NCBI GenBank assembly: GCA_014650015.1
Contig: BMUD01000026.1
Coordinates: forward strand, 47,691 to 111,690
Length of the DNA: 64,000 nt
Source of the DNA: Streptomyces griseoloalbus
Lineage (GTDB): Bacteria > Actinomycetota > Actinomycetes > Streptomycetales > Streptomycetaceae
Direction of reading: 5' to 3'
Positions 50,018 to 57,410 of this stretch are shown here, in pieces. Each line of letters begins with the position of its first letter. Position 1 is the first letter of the stretch. Position numbers and translations under genes: made by a program. The notes beneath the pieces are model-generated. The model saw only the letters and a list, made by a program, of their open reading frames with translations, was not told the DNA's origin and ran no database searches.

Positions 50018-52408
50018 ATGGAAGCGGCACTGCTGACGGCCCTGGCCGAGGGCGCGGGTGGGGACGGCGGACGCCGGGCGGTGGAGGAGCTGGCGCGGGC
50101 GCTGGGGCTCGACGCCGGCGCACCCGCCCGGGAGATCGCCAAGGCGGCGGAGGACCCGGCACGGCGGGAGGCCGTACAGGAGTGGGGTAAGGCGGTGGCC
50201 GCCCTGCTCGCCGCCGATCCGCAGGGCGTCGCCGGTGCCGTCGCGCGGGTCATGGAGCGGTCCGCGCCGGGAAGCGGGATGTCCTGGTACGACGGCGATC
50301 ACACCGACTTCCGGGGCGGGGTCTTCCTGCGCGAGGTGGTCGGCGTGCAGGTCGTGATCCAGCAGGGCGGGGCCGCCGTCCCGGAGGCGGTGGCCGGCCT
50401 GCCGCCGAGGCCCGGCGGGTTCACGGGCCGGGAGCGCGAGACGAGGGAACTGCTGCGTGCGCTGGACCCGGCCGGGGCGCGGCCGGCCGAGTCGGCGGCG
50501 ACCCTCGTCGCCGCCGTGTCCGGTCTCGGCGGCATCGGCAAGACCGCGCTCGCCGTCGAGACCGCGCACCTGGCCCGTGAACGGGGCTGGTTCCCCGGCG
50601 GGATCCTCTTCATCGACCTGCACGGCTACGACCGGGAGCCCGTCACCGCCGACCGTGCCCTCCAGGCTCTGCTGCGCGCCCTCGGCACCCCGCCGGAACA
50701 CATCCCCACCACGACGGACGAGCGGGCGGCGCTCTACCGTTCGACGCTGGCCGCCCGGGCTCACGAGCGCGGCGCGGTGCTGGTCCTGGCCGACAACGCC
50801 TCCTCGCCGGACCAGGTACGGCCCCTCCTGCCGGGCGACTCCCGGCACCATGTCCTGGCCACGTCACGCGACCGGCTGCCCCAACTGGGTGCGCGGCTCG
50901 TTCCCCTGGACCAGCTCAGCCCGAGGGAGGCGTACGAACTCCTCGACCGTGCCCTGCGGATCGCCGACCCGTGCGACAGCCGGGTGGTCGACGACCCCGA
51001 CACGGCCGAGCGACTCGCCGGCCTCTGCGGGCACCTCCCGCTGGCCCTGCAGATCGCGGCCGCGCTGCTGGCGGAGGACCCGGGCAAGCCGGTGACCGAA
51101 CTCGTGGCGGAACTGGCCGAGTCCCATGACCGTCTCGACCACCTCCACGACGGCGAGCGCAGCGTCCGCGCCGCCTTCGAGCTCTCCTACCGCCGACTGC
51201 CGCCCGAGCACGCGCGGCTGCTGCGCCTGCTCGCCCTCGCTCCGGGACCCGAGGTGAGTGACGAGGTCGTCGCCGCGCTGGTCGGTGTCGGGGAGCCTCC
51301 GGTGCGCGACCTCAAGGCATTGGCCCGTGCACACCTCGTTGAGCGGGGGAGCGGGCGCAGATGGTGGCGGTTGCACGACTTGGTGCGGGTGTTCGGGGTG
51401 GGTGTGGTGGCGGGGGATGCGGGGTTGCGGGAGGAGGGGGAGGCGGCGCGGGAGCGGGTGCTGGGGTTCTACGTGCGGTGGGCGGATGCGGCTGATGACC
51501 GGTTGCGGTGGCTGCCGGGGGCAGCGGAGCCGGAGCGGTTCGAGGACCGGGGGCAGGCGCTGGCGTGGCTGGACGGTGAGCGGGCGGGTCTGGTCGCGGC
51601 GGTGGGGTGGGGGCGGGAGGAGCGGTTCGCGGGTGCGGCGGTGCGGCTGGCCCAGTGTCTGGGGGAGTACCTGTCCTGGCGTCGGTATTTCGACGACTTG
51701 ATCGCCGTGGCGGAGGTGGCGCGGCAGGCCGCCCACCGGTCGGGTGACCGGCTGGACGAGGCCATCGGGTGGGACCACCTCGGTCTCACCCTGCGGAAGG
51801 CGGGCCGGGCGGGGGAGGCGATCGACGCCCACACCCGCTCCCGCGACCTGTTCCAGGCCGCGGGAAATCGCGTTGGCGAGGCCCTGGCGTGGGACCACCT
51901 CGGCCTCGCCCTGCAGGTGGCGGGCCGGGTGGAGGAGGCGATCGACGCCCACACCCGCTCCCGCGACCTTCATCAGGACGCCGGAGACCGCCGCCGCGAG
52001 GCCAGGGCGTGGAACAACCTCGGCAACGCCCTGGGGGTGGCGGGCCGGGCGGGGGAGGCGATCGACGCCCACAGCCGCTCCCGCGACCTGTACCAGATCA
52101 CCGGGGATCGCCATGGCGAGGGCAGGGCGTGGAACAACCTCGGCGTCGCTCTGTGGGAGGCGGGCCGGGTGGAGGAGGCGGTCGAGGCGTACGGCAAGGA
52201 CCTGGAGATCTGCCGGGAGTTCGAGGACTGGTACGGCGAGGGGCAGACCCTCCACAACCTGGCCCGCGTGCACGAGGACGCCCGTCGCCCCGCCGAGGCC
52301 CGCGCCGCCTACCTCCAGGCCGCCGACGCCTACACCCGCGCCAACGCCCCCGCCGAAGCCGTCCAGGCCCGCACCTACGCCGCCGCCCTGGACACCACCA
52401 CTCCCTAA
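50018..52408 (+). CDS. NB-ARC-TPR protein 2 (NLR-like STAND ATPase) with N-terminal helical domain
   Basis: 796 residues. Residues 1-85 are a small all-helical domain (LLTALAEGAGGDGGRRAVEE...), comparable to effector-associated or death-like adaptor domains. Residues 93-111 are GDHTDFRGGVFLREVVGVQ, matching the C-terminus of the nucleosidase. NB-ARC follows: FTGRERETREL, Walker A GLGGIGKTAL (169-178), Walker B AVLVLADNA, VLATSRDRLPQL, CGHLPLALQI and RLHDLVRVFG. A winged-helix/helical region leads to five 40-residue TPR units (about 580-780) whose DNA is strongly repetitive. Its TAA overlaps the convergent TAG of the next gene. Confidence 0.9.
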   Translation: MEAALLTALAEGAGGDGGRRAVEELARALGLDAGAPAREIAKAAEDPARREAVQEWGKAVAALLAADPQGVAGAVARVMERSAPGSGMSWYDGDHTDFRGGVFLREVVGVQVVIQQGGAAVPEAVAGLPPRPGGFTGRERETRELLRALDPAGARPAESAATLVAAVSGLGGIGKTALAVETAHLARERGWFPGGILFIDLHGYDREPVTADRALQALLRALGTPPEHIPTTTDERAALYRSTLAARAHERGAVLVLADNASSPDQVRPLLPGDSRHHVLATSRDRLPQLGARLVPLDQLSPREAYELLDRALRIADPCDSRVVDDPDTAERLAGLCGHLPLALQIAAALLAEDPGKPVTELVAELAESHDRLDHLHDGERSVRAAFELSYRRLPPEHARLLRLLALAPGPEVSDEVVAALVGVGEPPVRDLKALARAHLVERGSGRRWWRLHDLVRVFGVGVVAGDAGLREEGEAARERVLGFYVRWADAADDRLRWLPGAAEPERFEDRGQALAWLDGERAGLVAAVGWGREERFAGAAVRLAQCLGEYLSWRRYFDDLIAVAEVARQAAHRSGDRLDEAIGWDHLGLTLRKAGRAGEAIDAHTRSRDLFQAAGNRVGEALAWDHLGLALQVAGRVEEAIDAHTRSRDLHQDAGDRRREARAWNNLGNALGVAGRAGEAIDAHSRSRDLYQITGDRHGEGRAWNNLGVALWEAGRVEEAVEAYGKDLEICREFEDWYGEGQTLHNLARVHEDARRPAEARAAYLQAADAYTRANAPAEAVQARTYAAALDTTTP
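51781..52200 (+). repeat. 120-bp tandem repeat encoding TPR units
   Basis: Three full copies and a partial fourth, at an exact 120-bp period, cover 51781-51900, 51901-52020, 52021-52140 and 52141-52200. Within copies 1-3 a block of more than 30 nt (AIDAHTRSRDL-coding) is almost unchanged, including silent positions, while segments between blocks differ. Confidence 0.9.
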
Positions 52409-53100
52409 CGCCCCTTCTCCAACCCCCGAACCCACCGGTACACCAGCTCCGGCCTCCCCACCTGCCCATAAACCGGAGCCCGCCCGGCCCTCCCCGCCTC
52501 CACCAGATGTTCCAGATACCGCCGCGCCGTGATCCGGGAGATCCCCACGGTCTCGGCGACCCCCGCCGCGGTCAGCCCGTCCTCCGCCTCCCGCAGCGCC
52601 CCCGTCACCCGCTCCAGCGTCGGCCCGCTCAACCCCTTCGGCAGCGCGGCCGGCCCCGGCGCCCGCAACGCCGCCAGCGCCCTGTCCACCTCGTCCTGGC
52701 CGCTGGCCTCGCCCACGGACGCGCGGAACTCGGCGTAGCGCACCAGCCGGTCCCGCAGGGTCGCGAAGGTGAACGGCTTCAGCACGTACTGCACGACCCC
52801 CAGCGACACCCCTTCGCGTACGACCGTGAGGTCCCGCGCCGAGGTCACCGCGATCACGTCGGTGTGGTGGCCGGCCGCCCGCAGCGAGCGCGCCAGCTGG
52901 AGTCCGTGCACATCGGGCAGGTGCAGATCAAGGAGGAGCAGGTCGACGGGTGTCCGCTCCAGTGCCCGCCGCGCCTCCGCCCCGGTGTGCGCCTTGCCCA
53001 CGGCGACGAAGCCCGGCACCCGGCCGACGTACATCACATGGGCGTCGGCGGCCACCGGATCGTCCTCGACCACCAGCACTCTGATGGGCTCCCCGCTCAT
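52405..53100 (-). CDS. CitB/DctR-family response regulator
   Basis: 231 residues. The receiver domain has an acidic pair in VVEDDPVAADAH, the phosphoacceptor Asp in LLLLDLHLPDVHG (about residue 57) and Lys in YVLKPFTFATL. The C-terminal helix-turn-helix is GLTAAGVAETVGISRITARRYLEHLVEAG, typical of the CitB class. The start overlaps the kinase stop (ATGA). The pair is divergent from a C4-dicarboxylate carrier gene and is probably its activator. Confidence 0.92.
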   Translation of the reverse strand: MSGEPIRVLVVEDDPVAADAHVMYVGRVPGFVAVGKAHTGAEARRALERTPVDLLLLDLHLPDVHGLQLARSLRAAGHHTDVIAVTSARDLTVVREGVSLGVVQYVLKPFTFATLRDRLVRYAEFRASVGEASGQDEVDRALAALRAPGPAALPKGLSGPTLERVTGALREAEDGLTAAGVAETVGISRITARRYLEHLVEAGRAGRAPVYGQVGRPELVYRWVRGLEKGR

Positions 53101-54731
53101 ATGACGCCTCCCGGGCTCTTCGCGACCGCGGCGTCCTTCAGCGGCAGCCGGGCCTCGAACACCGCACCGCCCTCGTCCGCGGAGGTCACCGACAGCGCCC
53201 CGCCGTGCCGGCTCGTCGCCTGCCGTACGAGCGCCAGACCCAGGCCACGTCCGCCCGGCCCGGACGGCTTGGTCGAGAAGCCCCGCTGGAAGACCGCCTC
53301 CGTGTGGTCGGGGTCCACTCCGGGGCCGGTGTCGGCGACCCGCAGGATCAGCTCCGAGCCGTCCTCGGTCAGCGCCGTCACCGTCACCCGGGGCCGCACC
53401 CCGCCCTGCGCCGCGTCCACGGCGTTGTCGATCAGGTTGCCGAGGATGGTCACCAGGTCCCGGGCGGGCAGCGTGTCCGGCAGCAGGCCGTCGTCCATGC
53501 GGCTGTCCGGCGACACCACGAGCTCCACGCCCCGCTCGTTGGCCTGGGCCGTCTTGCCCAGCAGCAGCGCCGCGAGCACCGGCTCGCTCACCGCCGCCAC
53601 CACCTGGTCGGTGAGCGCCTGCGCCAGCTCCAGCTCGGCGGTCGCGAAGTCCACCGCCTCCTCGGCCCGGCCCAGCTCGATCAGCGAGACCACGGTGTGC
53701 AGCCGGTTCGCCGCCTCGTGCGCCTGTGAACGCAGCGCCTGGGTGAAGCCCCGCTCGGAGTCCAGCTCGCCCATCAGCGACTGGAGCTCGGTCACGTCCC
53801 GCAGGGTCACCACCGAGCCGTGCTGCTGCCCGCCGGTGACCGGCGAGGTGTTCACCACCAGCACCCGGTCCGCCGTCAGATGCACCTCGTCCACCCGGGG
53901 CTCCGAGGCGAGCAGCGCGCCCGTCAGCGGCGCCGGAAGGTCCAGCCGCGCCACCGATCTGCCCACCACGTCCTCCTCCTGGTCGACGCCCAGCAGCTCC
54001 CGGCCGCCGTCGTTGATCAGCGCCACCCTGTACTGCCCGTCCAGCATCAGCAGCCCCTCGCGCACGGCGTGGAGCGCGGCCTGATGGTAGTCGTGCATGT
54101 GGCTGAGTTCGGTCGCGTTCATGCCGTGGGTGTGACGGCGCAGCCGCGCGTTGATCACGTACGTGCCGATCGCGCCGAGCCCGAGGGCGCCGGCCGCGAC
54201 CGCGAGCAGGGCGGTCAGCTGTCCCTGGGCGCGCTGGCTGATCTCCTCGACCCTTATGCCCGCGCTGACCAGGCCGACGATCCGCTCGCCGTCCCGGATC
54301 GGGGTGACCGCGCGGACCGACGGGCCGAGGGTACCGGTGTAGGTCTCGGTGAAGGTGCGGCCCCGCAGCGCCGGGGCCGTGTGGCCCTGGAAGACCAGGC
54401 CGATCTGGTCCGGATCGGGGTGGGTCCAGCGGATGCCCCGCGGATCCATGATCGTGACGAAGTCGACGTCGGTGTCGCGCACCACCGCCAGCGCGTACGG
54501 CTGGAGCCTCGCCGAGGGGGCAACGGTGCGGATCGCCTCCCGCACGGAGGGGGAGTCGGCGACCGTGCGGGCGACCGAGGTGGCCTGGCGGCCCGCCGCC
54601 TGCTCGGCCTGGCTGCGGTCGCTGACGTAGGTGAACAGCGCGTACCCGGCCACGACGACCGCGATGAGCACGGCCTGCATGGCGAAGAGCTGGCCCGCGA
54701 GGCTGCGGGGGGCGGGGACGGGGATGCGCAT
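53097..54731 (-). CDS. CitA/DcuS-family sensor histidine kinase
   Basis: 544 residues from the ATG at 54731. TM1 (LAGQLFAMQAVLIAVVVAGYALFTYV) is followed by a periplasmic PAS/PDC domain at about 45-180 (DFVTIMDPRGIRWTHPDPDQIG, then GPSVRAVTPIRDGERIVGLVSAGI). This is the citrate/C4-dicarboxylate sensing type. TM2 comes next, then a cytoplasmic PAS (AVREGLLMLDGQYRVALIND), the SPOB_a-like histidine box (ALRSQAHEAANRLHTVVSLIELG) and an HATPase (GNLIDNAVDAAQ, ADTGPGVDP, GGRGLGLALVRQ). Regulator and carrier genes flank it. Confidence 0.92.
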   Translation of the reverse strand: MRIPVPAPRSLAGQLFAMQAVLIAVVVAGYALFTYVSDRSQAEQAAGRQATSVARTVADSPSVREAIRTVAPSARLQPYALAVVRDTDVDFVTIMDPRGIRWTHPDPDQIGLVFQGHTAPALRGRTFTETYTGTLGPSVRAVTPIRDGERIVGLVSAGIRVEEISQRAQGQLTALLAVAAGALGLGAIGTYVINARLRRHTHGMNATELSHMHDYHQAALHAVREGLLMLDGQYRVALINDGGRELLGVDQEEDVVGRSVARLDLPAPLTGALLASEPRVDEVHLTADRVLVVNTSPVTGGQQHGSVVTLRDVTELQSLMGELDSERGFTQALRSQAHEAANRLHTVVSLIELGRAEEAVDFATAELELAQALTDQVVAAVSEPVLAALLLGKTAQANERGVELVVSPDSRMDDGLLPDTLPARDLVTILGNLIDNAVDAAQGGVRPRVTVTALTEDGSELILRVADTGPGVDPDHTEAVFQRGFSTKPSGPGGRGLGLALVRQATSRHGGALSVTSADEGGAVFEARLPLKDAAVAKSPGGVI

Positions 54732-54886
54732 GTCGTCAGTCTGCCTCCCCCTTCCACGATGAACTAAATGAACGGAAGGGTGACCGCGCTCACAAGGCAG
54801 GACATAGTCACGGCATTCCCCATACCCATCTCCCGGACGTGAGCCGCACGCCGGTGATGCCGACGACGTCGTCAAGGAGGGCCGCC

Positions 54887-56281
54887 GTGACCAGCACAGC
54901 CGCTACGGCACCTGCCGAGCCCAAGGCCAAGCGGGACCGCACGCACTATCTCTACATCGCGGTGATCATCGCGGTCGCCCTCGGTATCGCCGTCGGTCTG
55001 ATCGCACCCGACTTCGCGACCGAGCTGAAGCCGCTCGGTACCGGCTTCGTGAACCTGATCAAGATGATGATCTCGCCGATCATCTTCTGCACGATCGTGC
55101 TGGGCATCGGCTCGGTGCGGAAGGCCGCCAAGGTCGGCGCCGTCGGCGGTATCGCCCTGGCCTACTTCATGGTGATGTCGGTCGTCGCGCTGGCCATCGG
55201 CCTGGTCGTCGGCAACATCCTGGACCCGGGTACGGGTCTCGCGGTCACCGACGCCGTCAAGGAGACCGGTCAGGCGCAGGTCGACGCGGAGGCCAAGAGC
55301 ACCGTCGACTTCCTGATGGGCATCATCCCGACCACGATCGTCTCCGCGTTCACCGCCGGCGAGGTTTTGCAGACCCTGCTGGTCGCCCTGCTCTGCGGCT
55401 TCGCCCTGCAGGCCATGGGCTCCGCCGGGCAGCCCGTCCTGCGCGGCATCGAGCACATCCAGCGGCTGGTCTTCCGCGTCCTGGCGATGATCATGTGGGC
55501 GGCCCCGATCGGTGCCTTCGGTGCCATCGCCGCGGTCACCGGCTCGGCCGGCGTCGACGCGCTCAAGAGCCTGGCCGTGCTGATGCTCGGCTTCTACACC
55601 ACCTGCGTCCTGTTCATCTTCCTGGTGCTGGGCACGATGCTGCGCGTCGTCTCGGGTGTGAACGTCTTCTCGCTCTTCAAGTACCTGGGCCGCGAGTTCC
55701 TGCTGATCCTCTCCACCTCCTCGTCGGAGTCGGCGCTGCCGCGCCTCATCGCGAAGATGGAGCACCTGGGTGTCAGCAAGCCGGTGGTCGGCATCACCGT
55801 CCCGACCGGCTACTCGTTCAACCTCGACGGCACCATGATCTACATGACCATGGCCTCGCTGTTCATCGCCGACGCCATGGGCACGCCGATGTCGATCGGC
55901 GAGCAGATCCCGCTGCTGCTCTTCCTGCTGGTGGCCTCCAAGGGCGCGGCCGGTGTCTCCGGCGCCGGTCTCGCCACGCTGGCCGGTGGCCTCCAGTCGC
56001 ACAAGCCGGCCCTGGTGGACGGCATCGGCCTCATCGTCGGCATCGACCGCTTCATGAGCGAGGCCCGCGCCCTCACCAACTTCGCGGGCAACGCCGTCGC
56101 CACCGTCCTGATCGGCACCTGGACCAAGGAGATCGACCGGGGCCGGGTGGACGAGGTCCTGGCCGGCCGCGCCCCCTTCGACGAGAAGACCCTGCTGGAC
56201 GACCACGGCACCGGGGGCTCCGACGACGCCCGCGCCGAGGTGCCCGAGCAGGGCGGCGAGAAGGAACTCGCCAAGGCCTGA
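54887..56281 (+). CDS. dctA: C4-dicarboxylate:cation symporter (DctA/DAACS family)
   Basis: 464 residues from the GTG at 54887, after AAGGAGG. Eight helices plus re-entrant loops: LYIAVIIAVALGIAVGLIAP at the start, the Ser-rich hairpin LLILSTSSSESALPRL, the NLDGTMIYM motif at GYSFNLDGTMIYMTMA, and FMSEARALTNFAGNAVAT. These are the substrate- and sodium-binding signatures. It imports succinate, malate or fumarate. It is divergent from the CitA/CitB-type genes (155-bp spacer). The last 45 residues are an acidic tail. Confidence 0.93.
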   Translation: MTSTAATAPAEPKAKRDRTHYLYIAVIIAVALGIAVGLIAPDFATELKPLGTGFVNLIKMMISPIIFCTIVLGIGSVRKAAKVGAVGGIALAYFMVMSVVALAIGLVVGNILDPGTGLAVTDAVKETGQAQVDAEAKSTVDFLMGIIPTTIVSAFTAGEVLQTLLVALLCGFALQAMGSAGQPVLRGIEHIQRLVFRVLAMIMWAAPIGAFGAIAAVTGSAGVDALKSLAVLMLGFYTTCVLFIFLVLGTMLRVVSGVNVFSLFKYLGREFLLILSTSSSESALPRLIAKMEHLGVSKPVVGITVPTGYSFNLDGTMIYMTMASLFIADAMGTPMSIGEQIPLLLFLLVASKGAAGVSGAGLATLAGGLQSHKPALVDGIGLIVGIDRFMSEARALTNFAGNAVATVLIGTWTKEIDRGRVDEVLAGRAPFDEKTLLDDHGTGGSDDARAEVPEQGGEKELAKA

Positions 56282-56449
56282 CGGCCGACTTCACAAGCCC
56301 CCACAGACCCGGGCGGCTGGGACACTCCCCCGTTGCCCAGCCGCCCGGTGCCGGAGGCCCGCCGCCCGTATCCGGGCCTCCACAGTGCCGAGCGGTCAGG
56401 CTCTCCCCCCGTGAGCCCGGCCGCTCGGCTGCTTCCGTCCCGTCCGCCC

Positions 56450-56480
56450 TTGCCCTGACGCCGACGTCAAGGCTTAGGTT
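56450..56480 (+). promoter_or_regulatory. MerR-type promoter with 19-bp spacer
   Basis: -35 TTGCCC (56450-56455) and -10 TAGGTT (56475-56480) are 19 bp apart, the elongated spacing used by MerR regulators. The spacer holds the dyad TGACG-CCGA-CGTCA (56456-56469). The start point would fall at or next to the merR ATG at 56488, so the mRNA is probably leaderless. Confidence 0.7.
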
Positions 56481-56487
56481 CGGCGGT

Positions 56488-56916
56488 ATGCGAATCGGCG
56501 AGCTGGCCGCACGGGCCGGGACCACCACGCGGACGCTGCGGTACTACGAAGCGCGCGGGCTGCTGCCCGCGCGGCGGACGGACAACGGATACCGGACGTA
56601 CGACGAGGGTGATCTGAAGCTGTTGCGGCAGATCCGGACGCTCCAGGACTTCGGCTTCGACCTGGAGGAGACCCGGCCCTTCGTGGAGTGCCTGCGGGCC
56701 GGTCATCCCGAGGGCGACGCGTGCCCCGCGTCGCTCCAGGTGTACCGGCGCAAACTGGACGAGCTGGACGCGCTGATCGGCGAGCTGACGGCCGTCCGCG
56801 CGCAGGTCGGACGACAGCTGGCGCGAGCGGAGTCGGCACGGGACGGGCTGGCCGCCGACGCGGCGGTTCCGGGAGGTCCGGAGCCGGTGTGCGAACTGGG
56901 AGGGCGGCAACGGTGA
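56488..56916 (+). CDS. MerR-family transcriptional regulator
   Basis: 142 residues. The winged helix-turn-helix is IGELAARAGTTTRTLRYYEARGLLPARRTDNGYRTYDEGDLKLLRQI, followed by a coiled dimerisation helix (YRRKLDELDALIGELTAVRAQVGRQLARAE). Cys residues at EACPASL-like (GDACPASL) and VCELGG might bind metal or sense redox, but no canonical metal motif is complete. The thioredoxin gene overlaps its stop (GTGA), so the regulator likely controls this redox operon. Confidence 0.9.
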   Translation: MRIGELAARAGTTTRTLRYYEARGLLPARRTDNGYRTYDEGDLKLLRQIRTLQDFGFDLEETRPFVECLRAGHPEGDACPASLQVYRRKLDELDALIGELTAVRAQVGRQLARAESARDGLAADAAVPGGPEPVCELGGRQR

Positions 56917-57245
56917 GCAGGGCGAGTGGTGTGGCCGAGGTGACGGACGCGGACTTCGCGACGGAGGTGATCGGGGCGGGGCTGCCGGTGCTGGTGGAGT
57001 TCACGGCCGACTGGTGCCCGCCGTGCCGGCAGATGGCCCCGGTGCTGAGCGCGCTGGCCGCGGAGGAGGCCGGCCGGCTGAAGGTGGTCCAGCTGAATGT
57101 GGACGCCAATCCCGAAACGACCAACGCGTACAAGGTGCTGTCGATGCCGACCTTCATGGTGTTCCGCGACGGGGAGCCGCTGCGGTCGATGGTGGGGGCC
57201 CGGCCCAAGCGGCGACTGCTGGAGGAGCTGGCGGACGTGCTCTGA
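56913..57245 (+). CDS. Thioredoxin
   Basis: 110 residues from the GTG at 56913. Active site Cys35-Pro-Pro-Cys38 (EFTADWCPPCRQM) and the cis-Pro loop SMPTFMVFRDG. CPPC instead of the usual CGPC shifts the redox potential and is seen in several actinobacterial thioredoxins. The coupled upstream MerR gene suggests stress-induced expression. A strong terminator follows. Confidence 0.93.
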   Translation: MSRASGVAEVTDADFATEVIGAGLPVLVEFTADWCPPCRQMAPVLSALAAEEAGRLKVVQLNVDANPETTNAYKVLSMPTFMVFRDGEPLRSMVGARPKRRLLEELADVL

Positions 57246-57295
57246 CCTGCGGATCGGCAGCCGATCGGCAGCGGATCGGCAGTGGATCGACACAA

Positions 57296-57332
57296 GAAAA
57301 CCCCCGGGCAATTGCGCCCGGGGGTTTTCTTT
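57296..57332 (+). terminator. Rho-independent terminator after thioredoxin
   Basis: A perfect 14-bp stem, GAAAACCCCCGGGC and GCCCGGGGGTTTTC, with loop AATTGC, running into TTTTCTTT. This is the most canonical terminator in the window. Short GGATCGGCAG repeats precede it (57250-57290). Confidence 0.95.
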
Positions 57333-57410
57333 GCGTATATTCATTGGTTCGCGACTTCAAAAGAGAGAAGTCACAGCGAAGCTCAATGAGCACAGTATAT
57401 CCGGGCGGGA

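Noticed and set aside
57330-57410. Rifamycin-associated element upstream of helD
   Set aside because: I looked for the long inverted repeat linked to HelR and rifamycin-resistance genes and did not see a convincing match, only a GACTTC/GAAGTC hairpin.
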